NCBI GenBank assembly: GCA_032716605.1
Contig: CM064523.1
Span: 43,361,834-43,425,833, forward strand
Length of the DNA: 64,000 nt
Direction: 5' to 3'
From: Paralithodes platypus
Taxonomy: Eukaryota > Arthropoda > Malacostraca > Decapoda > Lithodidae
This document shows, in pieces, positions 20,475-32,622 of the stretch (its first letter is position 1; each line of letters opens with the position of its first letter). Position numbers and translations under genes: made by a program. Under the pieces are notes generated by a model. That model had not been told where the DNA came from, did not search any database, and saw only the letters and a program-made list of their open reading frames with translations.

Positions 20475-21986
20475 CCTCTCTGCTGCACAGCCCGTGTAGT
20501 ATACACCATACCCCTGTGCGTAGGTATTTTGATTCATTCCTCACTTAAGGGGACCGACCGGTTAATTACAAACTTCCAGGTCTTAATTTCAATTTAAATT
20601 AAATTTGGCACAGGTGTATATGACCATAAAACTAGATCAAACAAATTTTTATTTTATTTATTTTTTGCTTTTTTCTTGCAATTTAGGTAAACAAATGTTG
20701 AAAACCATAGCACTGCAGAAAATGATAAACTCCTACAGAAATCCCCATAGCACATGTTTTATGTGATCAAACAACTCACAAAAGGTGTATCTGTAGATTC
20801 TATAAAAAACATTTTATATATTTTGTGTATTTGTTCGATTTAGGTGATTACGGATTCAGGTGAATATATTTATAGAAAATTACAACTTTGACGACATATT
20901 GTGAACAAAATTAAATTACTAGAGTAAATTGGCTTTATAGGCCTTGTAGTGTTTTTAGTTACCTTTCCAATGGTATATACACCATTCCTATAGGTCCAAT
21001 AATAACTGTAGAATAACATCCGAAAGTGCGACAATATAGGTTCTGAGAAAAACAGGTGAAAGTCTAAGGTAATTAGGTGAACATTTTTACTTTTGTTTTT
21101 TAGATTTACAATATTTTACGCAGGAACATGGCAAAGTAGAAGATAAAGCATATGGGAGGTTGTAGAGTAGCTTACGCTCTTTCGATTTATATAGGTATGC
21201 TCCTCCTACGACCAGTAGTTACTGAGCATGTTAATTTCAAGGTTCGCTATATAACGTTTTTAGAATTACAGGAAAAGTTTGGTAAACATAAAACAAAACG
21301 ATTTCCAATGTGTTTTCACTAATAACATTTCACTGGCTTATGAAGCGATGTTGACTCTTGTTGAGTAAACACCTATTGGTATTTTCAGGATTTCGAGTTT
21401 TTTAAGCCTAAATTAACCGGTCGGTCCCCTTAAATCGTTAATTTACCATTAATATAATTAATACTTATTCATATGCGCCTATTTTACGTTTAATATGAAA
21501 ATAGTAACATGTGACAACAATAAAACAAGTGGTAATAGTGTTTGGGGGGAGACAAACACGATATATTGCCGAGCGGTTCATTCATGGAGTTGACAGGGAG
21601 CGAGAGTTCACAAGCTCTAAATCGAGACTGGAGGTAGTGTGGGCTACCCTCTCTCTCTGTCTCCTCCCTCCGCACCCTCCCTTTCCACCTTGTAACCGGG
21701 TGGTGAGTTTTGGTGCCATAAATAAACCGATAAACACAGGAATAAGAGAAAAATAGGTGATAATTGAAGGGGAGTTGGGGAAGGGGGGCAAAGGGGGGAA
21801 GGAGGTGACTTTGACATATGTGAAGGAGTGATTGGAGGGGGGGGAATTATCTCACTTAAACACCATTTTTGCTTTGTTTTAAGTGCCATTGGGGTGTTTT
21901 AAGTGTTTTTTTTAGGCCTAGGATCTTAAGAGTCTCCCCGCAGTCGCCCAGTAAAACCTCTTAAGAGTCTTCCCGCAGTTGCCGGG
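20475..21986. mobile_element. TTAA-flanked element, family 2 copy 1 (contains a nested element)
   Basis: An insertion in Jockey copy 3 bounded by TTAA at 20471-20474 and 21987-21990. Without the nested element it is about 630 bp. Inverted-repeat ends are weak (CCTCTCTGCTGC against CCCGGCAACTGCGG). Its right half (from about 21455) matches 43628-44157, including two AGAGTCT-type blocks (TCTTAAGAGTCT) close to the right end. Non-coding; piggyBac-like by target site only. Confidence 0.65.
20549..21429. mobile_element. TTAA-flanked MITE, family 3, nested in family 2
   Basis: An 881-bp element with perfect inverted ends: GGGGACCGACCGGTTAATT at the left and its exact reverse complement at the right. 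TTAA lies on each side (20545-20548 and 21430-21433). AT-rich, no coding capacity. TTAA duplication fits piggyBac, Kolobok or a related group; because TTAA is palindromic, a shorter TA/TTA duplication cannot be excluded. This is the best-preserved inverted repeat of the small elements in the window. Confidence 0.8.
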
Positions 21987-23697
21987 TTAAACATTTATCT
22001 TTTCATAATTTACTCTCAGACCACCAGTATGGCTTCTTTAAGGGTTGCTCTACTAATGATCCTTTTTCATACTTTACTAACTCTTGGTCATCCACCTTTC
22101 GGGACTTTGGTGAGACCTTTTCCATTGCGTTAGACATATCGAAGGCCTTCGATACAGTCTGTCACAAATTTATAATTTCCAAACTACCCTCCTTTGGTTT
22201 CTATCCCTCCATCTGTGCCTTTATCTGTAATTTCCTTTCTGCTCGTTCCATAACTGTGGTTGTGGACGACCATCGTTCACTTCCTCATCCAATCAACTCC
22301 GGTGTTCCTCAGGGTTTGGTCCTATCTCCAATTCTCTTCCTAATATTCATAAATTATCTTCTCAACTGTACCTCCAGTCCTATTCATTCATAGGACTAAC
22401 GACCCTACCTTACACTATTCTACTACTTTTCCAGAATGACCCAGCAACCAAGCTCTCAAAAACTCACGATTTTAAGCCATAAAACATTTATCTTCTGATC
22501 TAACAACCATGTCCAATCGGGGCAGAGAAAATCTTGTTACTTTCAATGCTTCCTAAACCAAAGTTATCTATTTACCTACCCGTGAAGAACTCCCAGAGGA
22601 CTATCCCTTATACTGCCATAATAAAAAAATCAACTCTTCATCTTCTCTCAGTATTCTCGGTGTCTCTTTTTCTTCTGATCTCTCTTGGACAGACTATATT
22701 ACCACTCTTGCTAAAAACGACTTCCCAGAAGCTGGGTATGCTCAACTGCCTCAAGAGGTTCTTTACCCATGCACAGCTTCTTGCTCTGTACAGGGGCACC
22801 GTGCATACATGTACTAAGTATTGTTCGCATGTGTGGGGGAGATCCTCTCACACAGCACTCCTAGACAAAGTAGAAAAGAAAGCCATTCGTATCATTCATG
22901 CATGTCCACTCACTGATTCTCTGCAAGCTCTCTCTCTTTGCTGCAATGTTGCATCACTCTCACTATTCTATCGTTATTACAATAATCATTGTTCCTTAGA
23001 GCTCTCTCAGTGCATACTACTTCCTCTATGTAGGGTACGTAGTATATGTCTTGCTACACAATCCCACCCCTCCTGTGTGAAACTCTACAACACAAGAGAG
23101 AAACGATACTCCTAAACTTTCTTTTAACAGCTGAGCTCTGGAACTCTCTTCCTGAGCCCATCTTTCCCTTAAATTGCTTCAAAATCTGTGTGTCCAGACA
23201 TTTTGGCTCGTCCTTGATTTTGGTCCTGTCAATCTTCCAACTCTGGGGGAGGCACTCGTTACACGCAGTTTTGCTTTCTGTCTCCCTCATCCACATAGAA
23301 AACAAATACAAAATTACAAATTGGCAAACTTCGGACAAGTATTTTTGCTTTGTAATAGTCTCTTATTGAAATCATTTATACCATACACTGATATTAGCTT
23401 ACACTACATTGGCTATATATAATAGAACAACATATTTATATCTATTGCCAGATGGTAAGATGCTCAAAGGGGTGCCCACAAATTTACTACCTCCATCCAC
23501 CTCTGTCCTCAGTCAGTTTACGCCCCTCCTCCAAACAAAAACATCGCTTTCAGGCATATACTTCTTAACTCCATCCTTCCACCTCTCTTTCAGTCTACGC
23601 CTCTCTCTCTTTCCTTCCACTTCACTCTCATACTCTCTCTTAGTCATTCTCTCGCTTTCTATACATTCCACATGGCCGAACCATCTTAAGGTGTTAA

Positions 23698-24361
23698 CCC
23701 GAGAAGCGAGATATGCCTCAAGGAAAGGTCACTATAGCGAACGCGTTAGGCCTCACGGAAGGGTCACTATAGCGAACGCGATAGGCTTCACAGAAGGAAG
23801 AACATAAAAAAAAACTTCCAAAATGCCTCAGGGGCTCTCAAAACATAGGAATATGTAATTAGGTAGGATAATTCCCCTCTAGTACCTCCTAACACTCATC
23901 CAAATGTGTCCCAAACCCTCCCTTCCTTTCCTTTTTTCCCCCCTCCTCAATTATCAGCTCATCTCCTCAATTATTCTCTTATTTCCCTCATTTATCGGTT
24001 ATTTTCCACACACATTTTGATCATGCAGTCTTGAAGACACGGGGTAGTCATTTAGAGACCCTATAGCAGTGTGAGATGTCTCCCAGAGAGCTCAGTTGGT
24101 TGCTAAATGTTTGAGGGGGAGGGTGTATGTCTCTTAGCCGGCTACCCCAAAATACGACCGGGCGGTAAAAATATATGTTTTTCACCACCCAATTATTTTA
24201 TCGTTCTTTAAGGTTCATATGTTCATCATATAAGTAAATTATATGTACATAAAGAAGAAATAATGCTTTATTTGGTAAATATAACAAATTCTGTCCGAAT
24301 CCAAGGGTAGAAATTACCCGTCCTGGACACTTTTCACTATCTCGATTTTGCGTTTCTTGGG
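23698..24361. mobile_element. TTAA-flanked MITE, family 4
   Basis: A 664-bp insertion in RTE copy a with TTAA at 23694-23697 and 24362-24365. Ends are inverted: CCCGAGAAGCG at the left against CCCAAGAAACG read from the right. A direct repeat of about 32 bp containing GGTCACTATAGCGAACGCG lies near 23725-23790. piggyBac-like by target site and CCC ends; non-coding. Confidence 0.72.
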
Positions 24362-24577
24362 TTAATTTCTTTTCAGCACAGCTACATTCAACCACACTAT
24401 TCTAGTACTTCCTCATTTGTCTGTCTATCCCTCCATGTAACTCACTTCCCAAGAAATTAGCTTCCACCCTTCTCACTCTTGGTTTGTGTCTCTACAACTA
24501 CGTCAATGCTTCACTCCTGTACGTCAATGTCGGGATTTTCACATTGTCATGTCACATTGTCACATTGTCACATTGTC

Positions 24578-27221
24578 AACAAACTCACTTGCTCTCGTGT
24601 TCCCGATTTCAACTCCTCTGAATTCTCAACTTTATGGCTCAAACTTTCCTGTCATTCTCTTACTAAATATTTCTGTGCTGTCTATCTTTCCCCTAACTCT
24701 ACCAACTTTCCTAAATTCTTTGACTATCTAAACTCTACAGTGGAACACATTCTATCCATTTCTACTTTCTCAGAAATCTCCATCTTAGGAGATTTCAACG
24801 TTCACCACCGCCAATGGCTCTCCTCTCACACTACTGATCCACCTGGTGAACAAGCCTATGTCTTTTCTATCCTAAATGACCTAGAGCAGTTAGTTCAGCA
24901 ACCCACCCGTATCCCGGATCGCATCGGAGATCGGCCCAACATTCTTGACCTGTTTCTAACTTCTAACCCTTCTTCTTATACTGTCGATCTTTTCTCTCCT
25001 TTGGGCTCCTCCGACCATAAACTTATCTCTGTCACCTGTCCTATCTCTCCAGTACAGCCACCCGATCCTCCTAGCCGGCGGCGCTTGTGGCACTTTGGCG
25101 CTGCCGACTGGGAGGCTCTTCGGCAGTACTTCTTTGATTTCCCATGGAATGATTTCTGCTTCCGTGGCCGAGGACCCTCGGAGAGTGCTGAACGCATTAC
25201 CGAGGTAATCCTATCGGGCATGGAAGCATACATTCCATTCTCTTTCTCTCAGACTAATGCTAAAAAATCTTGGTTTACTCACGCCTGTTCTACTGATGTC
25301 CGCAATAAGGAGGAAGCATTCAAACGGTACCGACGCCTTAAAACTCAAGACTCTCATTCTTCATATGTTTCTGCCCGGAATCAAGCCAAATCTGTTCTTC
25401 GACTTGCCAAACACTCTTTCATCAATAATAAATGCACTGAACTATCCAACTCTAGCTCTTCCCAAGCTTTCTGGCATCTAGCCAAAAACCTCTCCAACAA
25501 TTTCTCTTCCTCGTCTTTCCCTCCCCTTTCTCACTCTGATGGCACAACCATCACTTCTTCCTCTGACAAAGCTAAACTCTTCGCTCAAACTTTTGCTAGA
25601 AACTCCACCTTGGATGATTCCGGTGCTATTCCTCCCTCTCCGCCCTCCTCTCTCTTACTTATGCCTAATATCCTAATCTCTTCTAAAGATGTACTTTTCT
25701 ACCCTCTCTGGGCTTAACACTAATAAGGCGTACGGTCCGGACGGTGTTCCTCCTGTTGTTCTCAAAATCTGTGCTTCCGTGCTGACTCCCTGCCTAGGCA
25801 AACTCTTTCGTCTCTGTCTATCCTCTAACGTCTTCCCTTCATGCTGGAAGTTTGCTCACATTCAACCTGTCCCAAAGAAGGGTGACCGCTCTCAACCCTC
25901 CAACTATCGTCCAATTGCTCTTATCTCTTGTCTTTCTAAATTTGTTGAAACTATTCTTGCTTCCAAATTTCTTAACCATTTCTCTTCTCATAATCTGCTC
26001 TCAGATCGCCAGTATGGCTTCCTTAAGGGTCGCTCTACTGGTGATCTTCTTTCATATCTTACTAACTCTTGGTCATCCTCCTTTCGGGACTTCGGTGAGA
26101 CTTTTTCTATTGCACTAGACATATCGAAAGCCTTCGATAGAGTCTGGCATAAATCTTTAATTTCTAGACTACCCTCCTTCGGTTTCTATCCCTCCATCTG
26201 TGCCTTTGTCTCTAATTTCCTTTCCGGCCGTTCCATAGCTGCGGTTGTGGAGGGCCATTGTTCACTTCCTCACCCTATAAACTCCGGTGTTCCTCAGGGC
26301 TCTGTCCTATCTCCTATTCTCTTTCTAATTTTTATAAATGATCTCCTTAACTGTACCTTAATTCCCATCCATTCATACGCAGACGACTCAACCTTACACT
26401 ACTCCATTAGTTTTTCAGAACGCCCCAGCCAGCAATCCCTCAACGACAAACGTAATGAAGCCATAGAACTCTTAAATTTTGATCTAAATACTATTTCCAA
26501 TTGGGGCAGAGAAAACCTTGTTAATTTTAATGCTTCCAAAACCCAATTTCTCCATCTATCTACCCGTCAGGATCTCCCAGCGGACTATCCCTTATTCTTC
26601 AACATTACAAAAATCAACCCTTCATCTTCTCTCAATATTCTTGGTGTCTCTTTTTCTTCTGCTCTCATTTGGAAGGACCATATTACCAGTCTTGCTAAGG
26701 CAGCCTCCCAGAAGCTGGGTGTGCTCAACCGCCTTAGGGGGTTCTTTTCCCCTGCACAGCTTCTTGCTCTGTACAGGGGCATAGTGCGCCCTTGTATTGA
26801 GTATTGTTCACATGTGTGGGGAGGTTCCTCTCACACCGCTCTCCTAGACAAAGTTGAAAGGAAGGCCTTTCGTATCAATAACTCCCGTCCACTCACCAAC
26901 TCTTTGCAATCTCTCTCTCTCTGCCGCAATGTTGCATCTCTCTCGCTATTCTATCACTACTATAATAATCAGTGTTCCTCAGAGCTATCCCAGTGCATAC
27001 CACCTCCTTTACGTAGGGCACGTGGTACCCGTCTTGCAACTCAATCCCACCCCTACTCTGTGCAACTCTCCAACCCAAGAGTGAAACGTTACTCTCAAAC
27101 TTTCTTCTACTCAACATCTGAGCTCTGGAACTCTCTCCCAGAATCAGTCTTTCCCTCTTCCTATGACTTAAATTGCTTCAAACTCCGTGTGTCCAGGCAT
27201 TTTGGCTCGAACGTCCCTTGA
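24578..27221 (+). pseudogene. Endonuclease-reverse transcriptase of Jockey-like copy 4 (one frameshift)
   Basis: Two overlapping frames, 24479-25717 and 25689-27221, make one protein broken by an extra T near 25690; sister copies read GTACTTTCTACC where this has GTACTTTTCTACC. The endonuclease part has ILGDFNVHH near 24790 and [13 protein letters not shown] near 25005, the nicking domain that opens the target. The RT part has SNYRPIALIS (about 25900), QYGFLKGRSTGD, SIALDISKAFDRVWH (about 26110), GVPQGSVLSPILFLIFINDLL (about 26290) and the catalytic SYADDST (about 26377). Apart from the frameshift and the missing N-terminus, catalytic motifs are intact, so this is a fairly young copy. Confidence 0.85.
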
Positions 27222-27302
27222 TTTTGGCCCTGTCACTCTTTCAACTATGGGGGAGGCACTCGCTATAGGCAGTTATGCCTTTTGCCTCCCTCAATCACAT
27301 AG

Positions 27303-27331
<29 letters not shown>
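24578..27331 (+). mobile_element. Jockey-like non-LTR retrotransposon (copy 4, most complete)
   Basis: A 2.75-kb plus-strand copy inserted in RTE copy a. It starts within the endonuclease, carries the complete remaining endonuclease and the full RT, and ends with TTTTGCCTCCCTCAATCACATAG plus an A31 tail (27301-27331). A short (TCACATTG)n run at 24552-24577 lies at the 5' junction. ORF1 and the endonuclease N-terminus are missing through the usual 5' truncation. Confidence 0.85.
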
Positions 27332-27334
<3 letters not shown>

Positions 27335-27525
27335 ACTTCTTTACTTACATGCTGAACACCGTATTTTTTGTTACTCCTTTCAGTTCCTACAACCCTCTTC
27401 CCCTGTTGCACCCTCTCCCGCACTTTATCCTCTATACTAACATCTTTAGTTAACACACTGCCCAAATACTTACATAAGCTGACATTCTCCATAACCTGAC
27501 TATTTAAATGGATCACTAGCGTGCC

Positions 27526-28012
27526 TTGCAACTTCACTGATGGAGTAACTGATGGCTCGGGAGAGCCAAGCTTGAGTCAGAGCAAGACCAAGGTTTTTAT
27601 TCACCGTGCCACTACCATAACTTATTGTTACCCAACTTGTAGGGTATGCAATTCAAGTATACTGTTTGTATTCAATTGCCTTCAAAAATATTCCATACAT
27701 TCGTGGCATATCCGTGCGTTTAGAGACACTCTTCACGAATATGCGCATCACAGTTTGGAGATCGAGAGAGTAAAAATAACCAAACATTTTATTTAAGGCC
27801 TCTACAAAGGAAATCAAGCAACAACAGATCTAGTGACCCTTCTAGGTTGCTTGTCCTCCAAAACACTGAGGATCAAGTGTCCAAACAGTGGTTTAGAGAG
27901 GGTAAGGGAACATTGGAAAGGGAATTACTGCCCTGGAACTAATGTCCGTGGCAGGATTAGGAAGTTAGTATGGGACAGATGGGTTAGTAACTGAGGGGGG
28001 GATAAAATAAAG
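27526..28012. other. Unassigned
   Basis: Sequence between RTE copy a and the CR1-like 3' end. An open frame of 91 codons at 27521-27796 (plus) has no recognisable motif and I do not call it a gene. Confidence 0.35.
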
Positions 28013-30975
28013 TTATTCATATACAAACGCAGTCAGTCGCGGGTTTGATGCGAGATATTTGTCTAGCGGAGTTTAAATGAATCAACGGTGATGCAGTCTA
28101 TAACGTTTCGGGGAAGCCCATTCCACAAGTTGACAACTCGATTGAAGAAGAAATTCTTAGATTCGTGTGAGTTAAAAGATTTACCAATAATTTTGCAACC
28201 GTTTCCCCGCGTGTAATTAGATTGGTCGATAGTGAAGTACTTACTACAGTTCATATTGTCGATGCCTTTGATGATTTTGAACACTTGAATTAAGTCACCT
28301 CTTAATCTGCGCTGGGTTAAAGGAAATAGATTTAATTCTCTAAGACGCTCTTCGTATGGTTTGTTCTTTAGGCTAGGTATCATTTTGGTAACTCTACGTT
28401 GAACTCGTTCTAGCATGTTTATATCTTTTTGGTAATAAGGGCACCAGGATTGAACGCAGTATTCCAGAAGAGGGCGGACTAAGGAATTGTAAAGGGTTAG
28501 GATAACTTCTTTGGATTTATGCTCAAATGACCTGCCTATAAAGCCAATTATTTTGTTTGCCTTCTTAACAACTTCTGAACATTGTTGACTCGGTTTTAGG
28601 TTACTCGATATTGTTACTCCCAGATCGGTTTCTCTGTTTACATTCTTAAGCTGAGTGCCATTCATCGAATAGTTTGCTTTCTCATTTAGGTATCCGATAT
28701 GTAGTACTTTACATTTATCCGCATTGAAACTCATTTGCCAAATTTGGGCCCAACATGACAATTTATCTAGATTGTGTTGCATATCGTCAACTTGTTCTTT
28801 TGAGAGTACGCTATTTGCAATTTTTGTATCGTCAGCAAATTTTGAGATTGTACAGGTGAGACCCTCATCTATGTCGTTGATGTAAATTAGAAAGAGAATT
28901 GGTCCTAGTACCGATCCCTGGGGTACCCCGCTACTTACATTGGTCCATTTTGATGCCTTACCGTTTATGACTACTCTTTGCTTTCTGTCGCTGAGCCAAT
29001 TTTCTATCCATTTCAACACACCGTCTTGTATTCCATGCGCTTTTAGTTTTAGCAGTAAACGTTTGTGGGGAACTTTGTCAAAGGCCTTTTGAAAATCAAG
29101 GTATAATATCTACAGCTTTACTCTCATCGTAGAGGTTGAGGATATCGTGGAAGAAGTCTAAGAGGTTTGTTAAACAGGAACGTTTTTTACGAAAGCCGTG
29201 TTGAGTATCTTTAAGTATGTTATTTTCCTCTAAGTGATTTGCGAGTCTGTCTCGTATGACCATTCTAGCATTTTACATACAACTGAGGTTAAGCTAATTG
29301 GACGATAGTTACTGGGTAGGGATTTGCTGCCTTTTTTGAATATCGGTGTTACGTTGGCTAGCTTCCACTGATCGGGCATAGTTCCAGACTGCAAGGATTT
29401 ATTGAATAGTAATGTCAGTGGTTTAGAGAGCTCATCCTTAGCTTCCTTTAGAACTCTAGGCGAGATTGTATCAGGTCCAGGCGTTTTATTTACCTTGAGT
29501 TTATCTAAACAATTCAATACTTCTCTCTCTGTAACGGTGATATTGCTTAGAACATCTGAATTATCAATCTGAATCGGCGATGGTGTAGGGATATCACTGA
29601 GGTCTTCTGTTGTAAAAACTGATGCAAAGAAGGTATTGAGGGCATTACTCATTTGTTCTTCGTCTTTGGTGTATTCTCCATTTTCATCGACTAACGGTCC
29701 AACAGTTGAAGTAACGACTTTTTTCTTTCTGATATAACTATAGAATTCTTTCGGGTTTGTTTTACTTTGATTCGCAATATGTAACTCTAAGGTCTTTTTA
29801 CTTTGCTTAATTAACTTTTTGGCTTTGCGTCGTAGCTCTACAAATTTCAGCCGTTCTTCGTCATTTTGTGAGGATTTTAATCTATCATTAGCACATTTTT
29901 TAGCAAGCAGGCAGTTTGAAATATCTTTATTCCACCATTTGGGCTTATTATTATGGCCTGGACGCCGAGTTTTCGATGGTATGCAGTCTTGCACTGCTTT
30001 TAGGTAAGTGGCTTCGAATAACTTCCAAGATGTATTTATGTCGTTATTGTGAATTAAAAAGCTCCAGTCAGTTTCTTTAAACATAGCTCTAAGTTTATGG
30101 AAGTTTGCTTTCTTGAAATTAGGGACTTTTTCGATGCTACTATTTGGTTCGTTACTAGTAAACTTTAAAGTGAAAGTTATCGTACGATGGTCGCTGTTAC
30201 TGAATTCATCACCAACATTCAAATTCTCTATTAATTCTTCTTTTGTTGCAAGTACAATGTCAAGAACGTTATTACCACGGGTCGGCGTTCCAACAAATTG
30301 ATGAAGCGAACTCTCTTGCAAGTTCGTATACAAGTCATGTCCGGAGTGTGAAGTAAGAGTATCGCCCCACTTGGTCACAGGTAAATTAAAGTCACCAAAA
30401 ATTACGGTATCTTGTGAGTTACTTACATCTGCAATTTGTTCGTAAATTTCTCGGTCAGTTTGCACTGATTGAGCTGGAGGTCTGTATATTAATGCAAGTA
30501 TTATTTTGGTACCTTTATTATTCTTTATTAGCACAAAAGATGCGTCGACGTTCACAATTTGAGGTTTTGACAAGAGGGTAGGGTTAAGACTTTCTTTGAT
30601 ATAAAGTAAAACGCCACCTCCATTTCGATTTATTCGGCTTTTCTCAAACATTACATAACCGGGAAGTGAATACTCTGCTAAAAAGTCTCTATCTTCTGTA
30701 TTGAGCCAAGATTCTGTTATGCCAATCACATCATAATTTTCTGTAAACACTAGCTCCTCTAAATCTGAAAATTTATTGCGTATGCTACGAGCGTTTGCAT
30801 AGAAAACCTTTAAATTTGTTATTTTAGAACTCACGGAACGCTCTTTAATAATATTTTTGGTTCTTGTCGGATCTACATTTATGTTCATGGCTGTCCTCGG
30901 TCCTCGCTGTCTTCGGTCCTTATCGCTGGTGGTCCTCGGTTGCCTCTGTTTTTTTCTTGGCGTTAGATGATTCAT
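28013..30975 (-). pseudogene. CR1-like ORF2: APE endonuclease and reverse transcriptase (three frameshifts)
   Basis: Start ATG at 30975-30973 overlaps the ORF1 stop. After a basic leader, the APE-type endonuclease shows YANARSIRNK, ITESWLN, GGGVLLYIKE, LIYRPP, IFGDFNLP and NSDHRTI (30850-30180). The RT follows: LDKLKVNKTPGPD, SNYRPISLTSV, HGFRKKRSC, FDKVPHKRLL, GVPQGSVLGPILFLIYINDI, the catalytic FADDT (about 28830), then LGVTISSNLKPS and a thumb region. The frame shifts near 29265, near 29112 (one extra base before the CTTGATTTTC block) and near 28070 (one base lost). The natural stop is at 28013-28015. It nicks the target and copies its RNA in place. Confidence 0.88.
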
Positions 30976-31355
30976 GTCACTGCTGCTTCTTCTCGGATGG
31001 CGTTTTTTGATCCATGGCTGCGGACTGCTTCGTGTAGGAGACGACCCATGCGTGCTGAACCCACAGGGTTTAGATGAGTGCCATCCTTGCGGAACAGAGT
31101 AGGCTGGTTGTAGAAGTTGTCCCAGAGGTTGATGAATTCAACTTCTTCCCTCAGACACAAATGTTTTAGTCGGCTATTTGTGCTGAAAGCCTTGTCGTAG
31201 AATTTGTCAGGTGCGTCGATCTTGGGGAGAATGCCTGAGATGATGATATTCCTTGACTTGTTTTTGTAGTGCTGGATCATCTTGCGATATTTCTCCATCA
31301 ACTCTTCGGATCTGGTGCGCATGACGTCATTTGAACCAGCATGGAACCAGCACTC
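30972..31355 (-). pseudogene. CR1-like ORF1 C-terminus: SGNH/GDSL-type esterase domain, 5'-truncated
   Basis: About 125 residues of a SGNH-hydrolase fold: HAGSNDV (block III, G-x-N-D), the strand IIISGILPK, a conserved INLWDNF segment and the catalytic DGTHLNPVG (block V, D-x-x-H). CR1 ORF1 proteins are known to carry such an esterase. The N-terminal block with the catalytic Ser is lost in the truncation; the sequence upstream of HAGSND in the open frame is TG-repeat read-through. The stop TGA overlaps the ORF2 ATG in the tetranucleotide ATGA at 30972-30975. Confidence 0.82.
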
Positions 31356-31552
31356 TACGAGTGCATATGTGTGTGTGTAGGTAATCTGTCTAATAGATTT
31401 TGCCATTTTGGTTGTAATGTACGCATTAAAGATAACACCCACACACACACACACCCACACACACTCTTACACAGAAACTCCCCCTTTAATAAACACTTAC
31501 AGTATAAGGATTGTGTAAATGTCAGGCTCATCTCTCTCTCGCTTTTACTCTC

Positions 31553-31615
<63 letters not shown>
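31355..31615. repeat. TG, CA and TC microsatellites
   Basis: Short TG repeats near 31368, a CA-rich repeat at 31437-31465 and a (CT)n run from about 31556 to 31612. Reading frames over them are low-complexity artefacts. Confidence 0.85.
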
Positions 31616-32015
31616 TCACCCCATAAGAGTAGCAGGAAACTAACTGGTAACATCTTGTTTGGTGACCTCCGGTAATTCTGTGAATAATAACAAAAACACA
31701 TTAGTTAATATATCTTAAGCATAGTACATACAGTGTATACAAATATGAAAGGTGAATACAGTGTTCACACCAATCATCTGGGAGACAAGGACAAGCAAAA
31801 ATACACAATGATGTGCATAGATTGACGTAGATACACTGACCACACGGACCTTACTATTCAAACGAGGTGGTCAGGACATAATTTTAGAAGAGATAGTAAA
31901 ACCTCAAATACAGAAATGTGGAAGACATAGATAAAACAGAAATATGAACAATATACGAAATAGCACAGGAGGTACAGTGTATGAAGTATTTTAATATTGA
32001 GGTTCAACGGTTCAA
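31616..32015. other. Unassigned AT-rich sequence
   Basis: No gene or repeat recognised. Confidence 0.4.
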
Positions 32016-32490
32016 GTCTGTTCATGTCCTCGGCTCTCTCCACACTCCAGGTTACTGTTACAGTCTGTTCATGTCCTCGGCTCTCTCCACACTCCAGGTT
32101 ACTGTTACAGTCTGTTCATGTCCTCGGCTCTCTCCACACTCCAGGTTACTGTTACAGTCTGTTCATGTCCTCGGCTCTCTCCACACTCCAGGTTACTGTT
32201 ACAGTCTGTTCATGTCCTCGGCTCTCTCCACACTCCAGGTTACTGTTACAGTCTGTTCATGTCCTCGGCTCTCTCCACACTCCAGGTTACTGTTACAGTC
32301 TGTTCATGTCCTCGGCTCTCTCCACACTCCAGGTTACTGTTACAGTCTGTTCATGTCCTCGGCTCTCTCCACACTCCAGGTTACTGTTACAGTCTGTTCA
32401 TGTCCTCGGCTCTCTCCACACTCCAGGTTACTGTTACAGTCTGTTCATGTCCTCGGCTCTCTCCACACTCCAGGTTACTGTTACAGTCTG
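32016..32490. repeat. 47-bp minisatellite, ten near-perfect copies
   Basis: Ten head-to-tail copies of a 47-bp unit (GTCTGTTCATGTCCTCGGCT then CTCTCCACACTCC, AGGTTACTGTTACA) with no differences that I could see. Since 47 is not divisible by three, every plus frame cycles through the same three peptides, which explains three long overlapping open frames here; none is a gene. The identity of the copies implies very recent amplification or collapse of a longer array. Confidence 0.95.
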
Positions 32491-32622
32491 TCTTATTAAC
32501 AGGATTTATTCATAACATCAGGACAAATCGGGGCATCATTTGTTGATTTGTATTGGTTTCCCCCGTCAAACACACACACACACACAAACACATACACACA
32601 CCTTCTTTAACTCATTTCTCCA

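Larger units (their letters stand above)
20222..23315 (+). mobile_element. Jockey-like non-LTR fragment (copy 3), interrupted by nested TTAA elements
   Basis: 5'-truncated plus-strand RT in two parts, 20222-20474 and 21987-23315. It starts at the KKAYGPDGVPPVVL block and resumes at DHQYGFFKG after the insertion. Later blocks include GVPQGLVLSPILFL near 22290 and the thumb region YRGTVHTCTKYCSHVWG near 22785. The catalytic YADD position is destroyed by a stop near 22393. It ends with the usual tail near 23290-23310. Confidence 0.78.
23430..27525 (-). mobile_element. RTE-like non-LTR copy a, interrupted twice
   Basis: Minus-strand remnants at 23430-23697, 24362-24551 and 27333-27525 align in order with the better copy at 42426-43240: the 3' end, the WT...VEMSN region and the RT region encoding RVQQGKRVVG. 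A TTAA MITE (23698-24361) and a complete-looking Jockey-like element (24578-27331) separate the parts. RT frames are short and broken. The RTE assignment rests on the RT C-terminal pattern (LTY..ESWT) and the short tandem repeat tail of the sister copy. Confidence 0.65.
28013..31355 (-). mobile_element. CR1-like non-LTR retrotransposon, nearly intact, 5'-truncated
   Basis: A 3.3-kb minus-strand element with the end of ORF1 (esterase) and a complete ORF2 (endonuclease and RT). The 5' end is cut inside the esterase near 31355, next to a TG/CA-rich stretch. Only about three single-base frameshifts separate ORF2 from an open frame. The RT signature ADDTKI and the ORF1 esterase point to the CR1/L2 side of the Jockey superfamily. 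Confidence 0.85.

Noticed and set aside
31981..32546. Three overlapping frames of 142-172 codons on the plus strand
   Set aside because: Translation of ten 47-bp units in all three phases.
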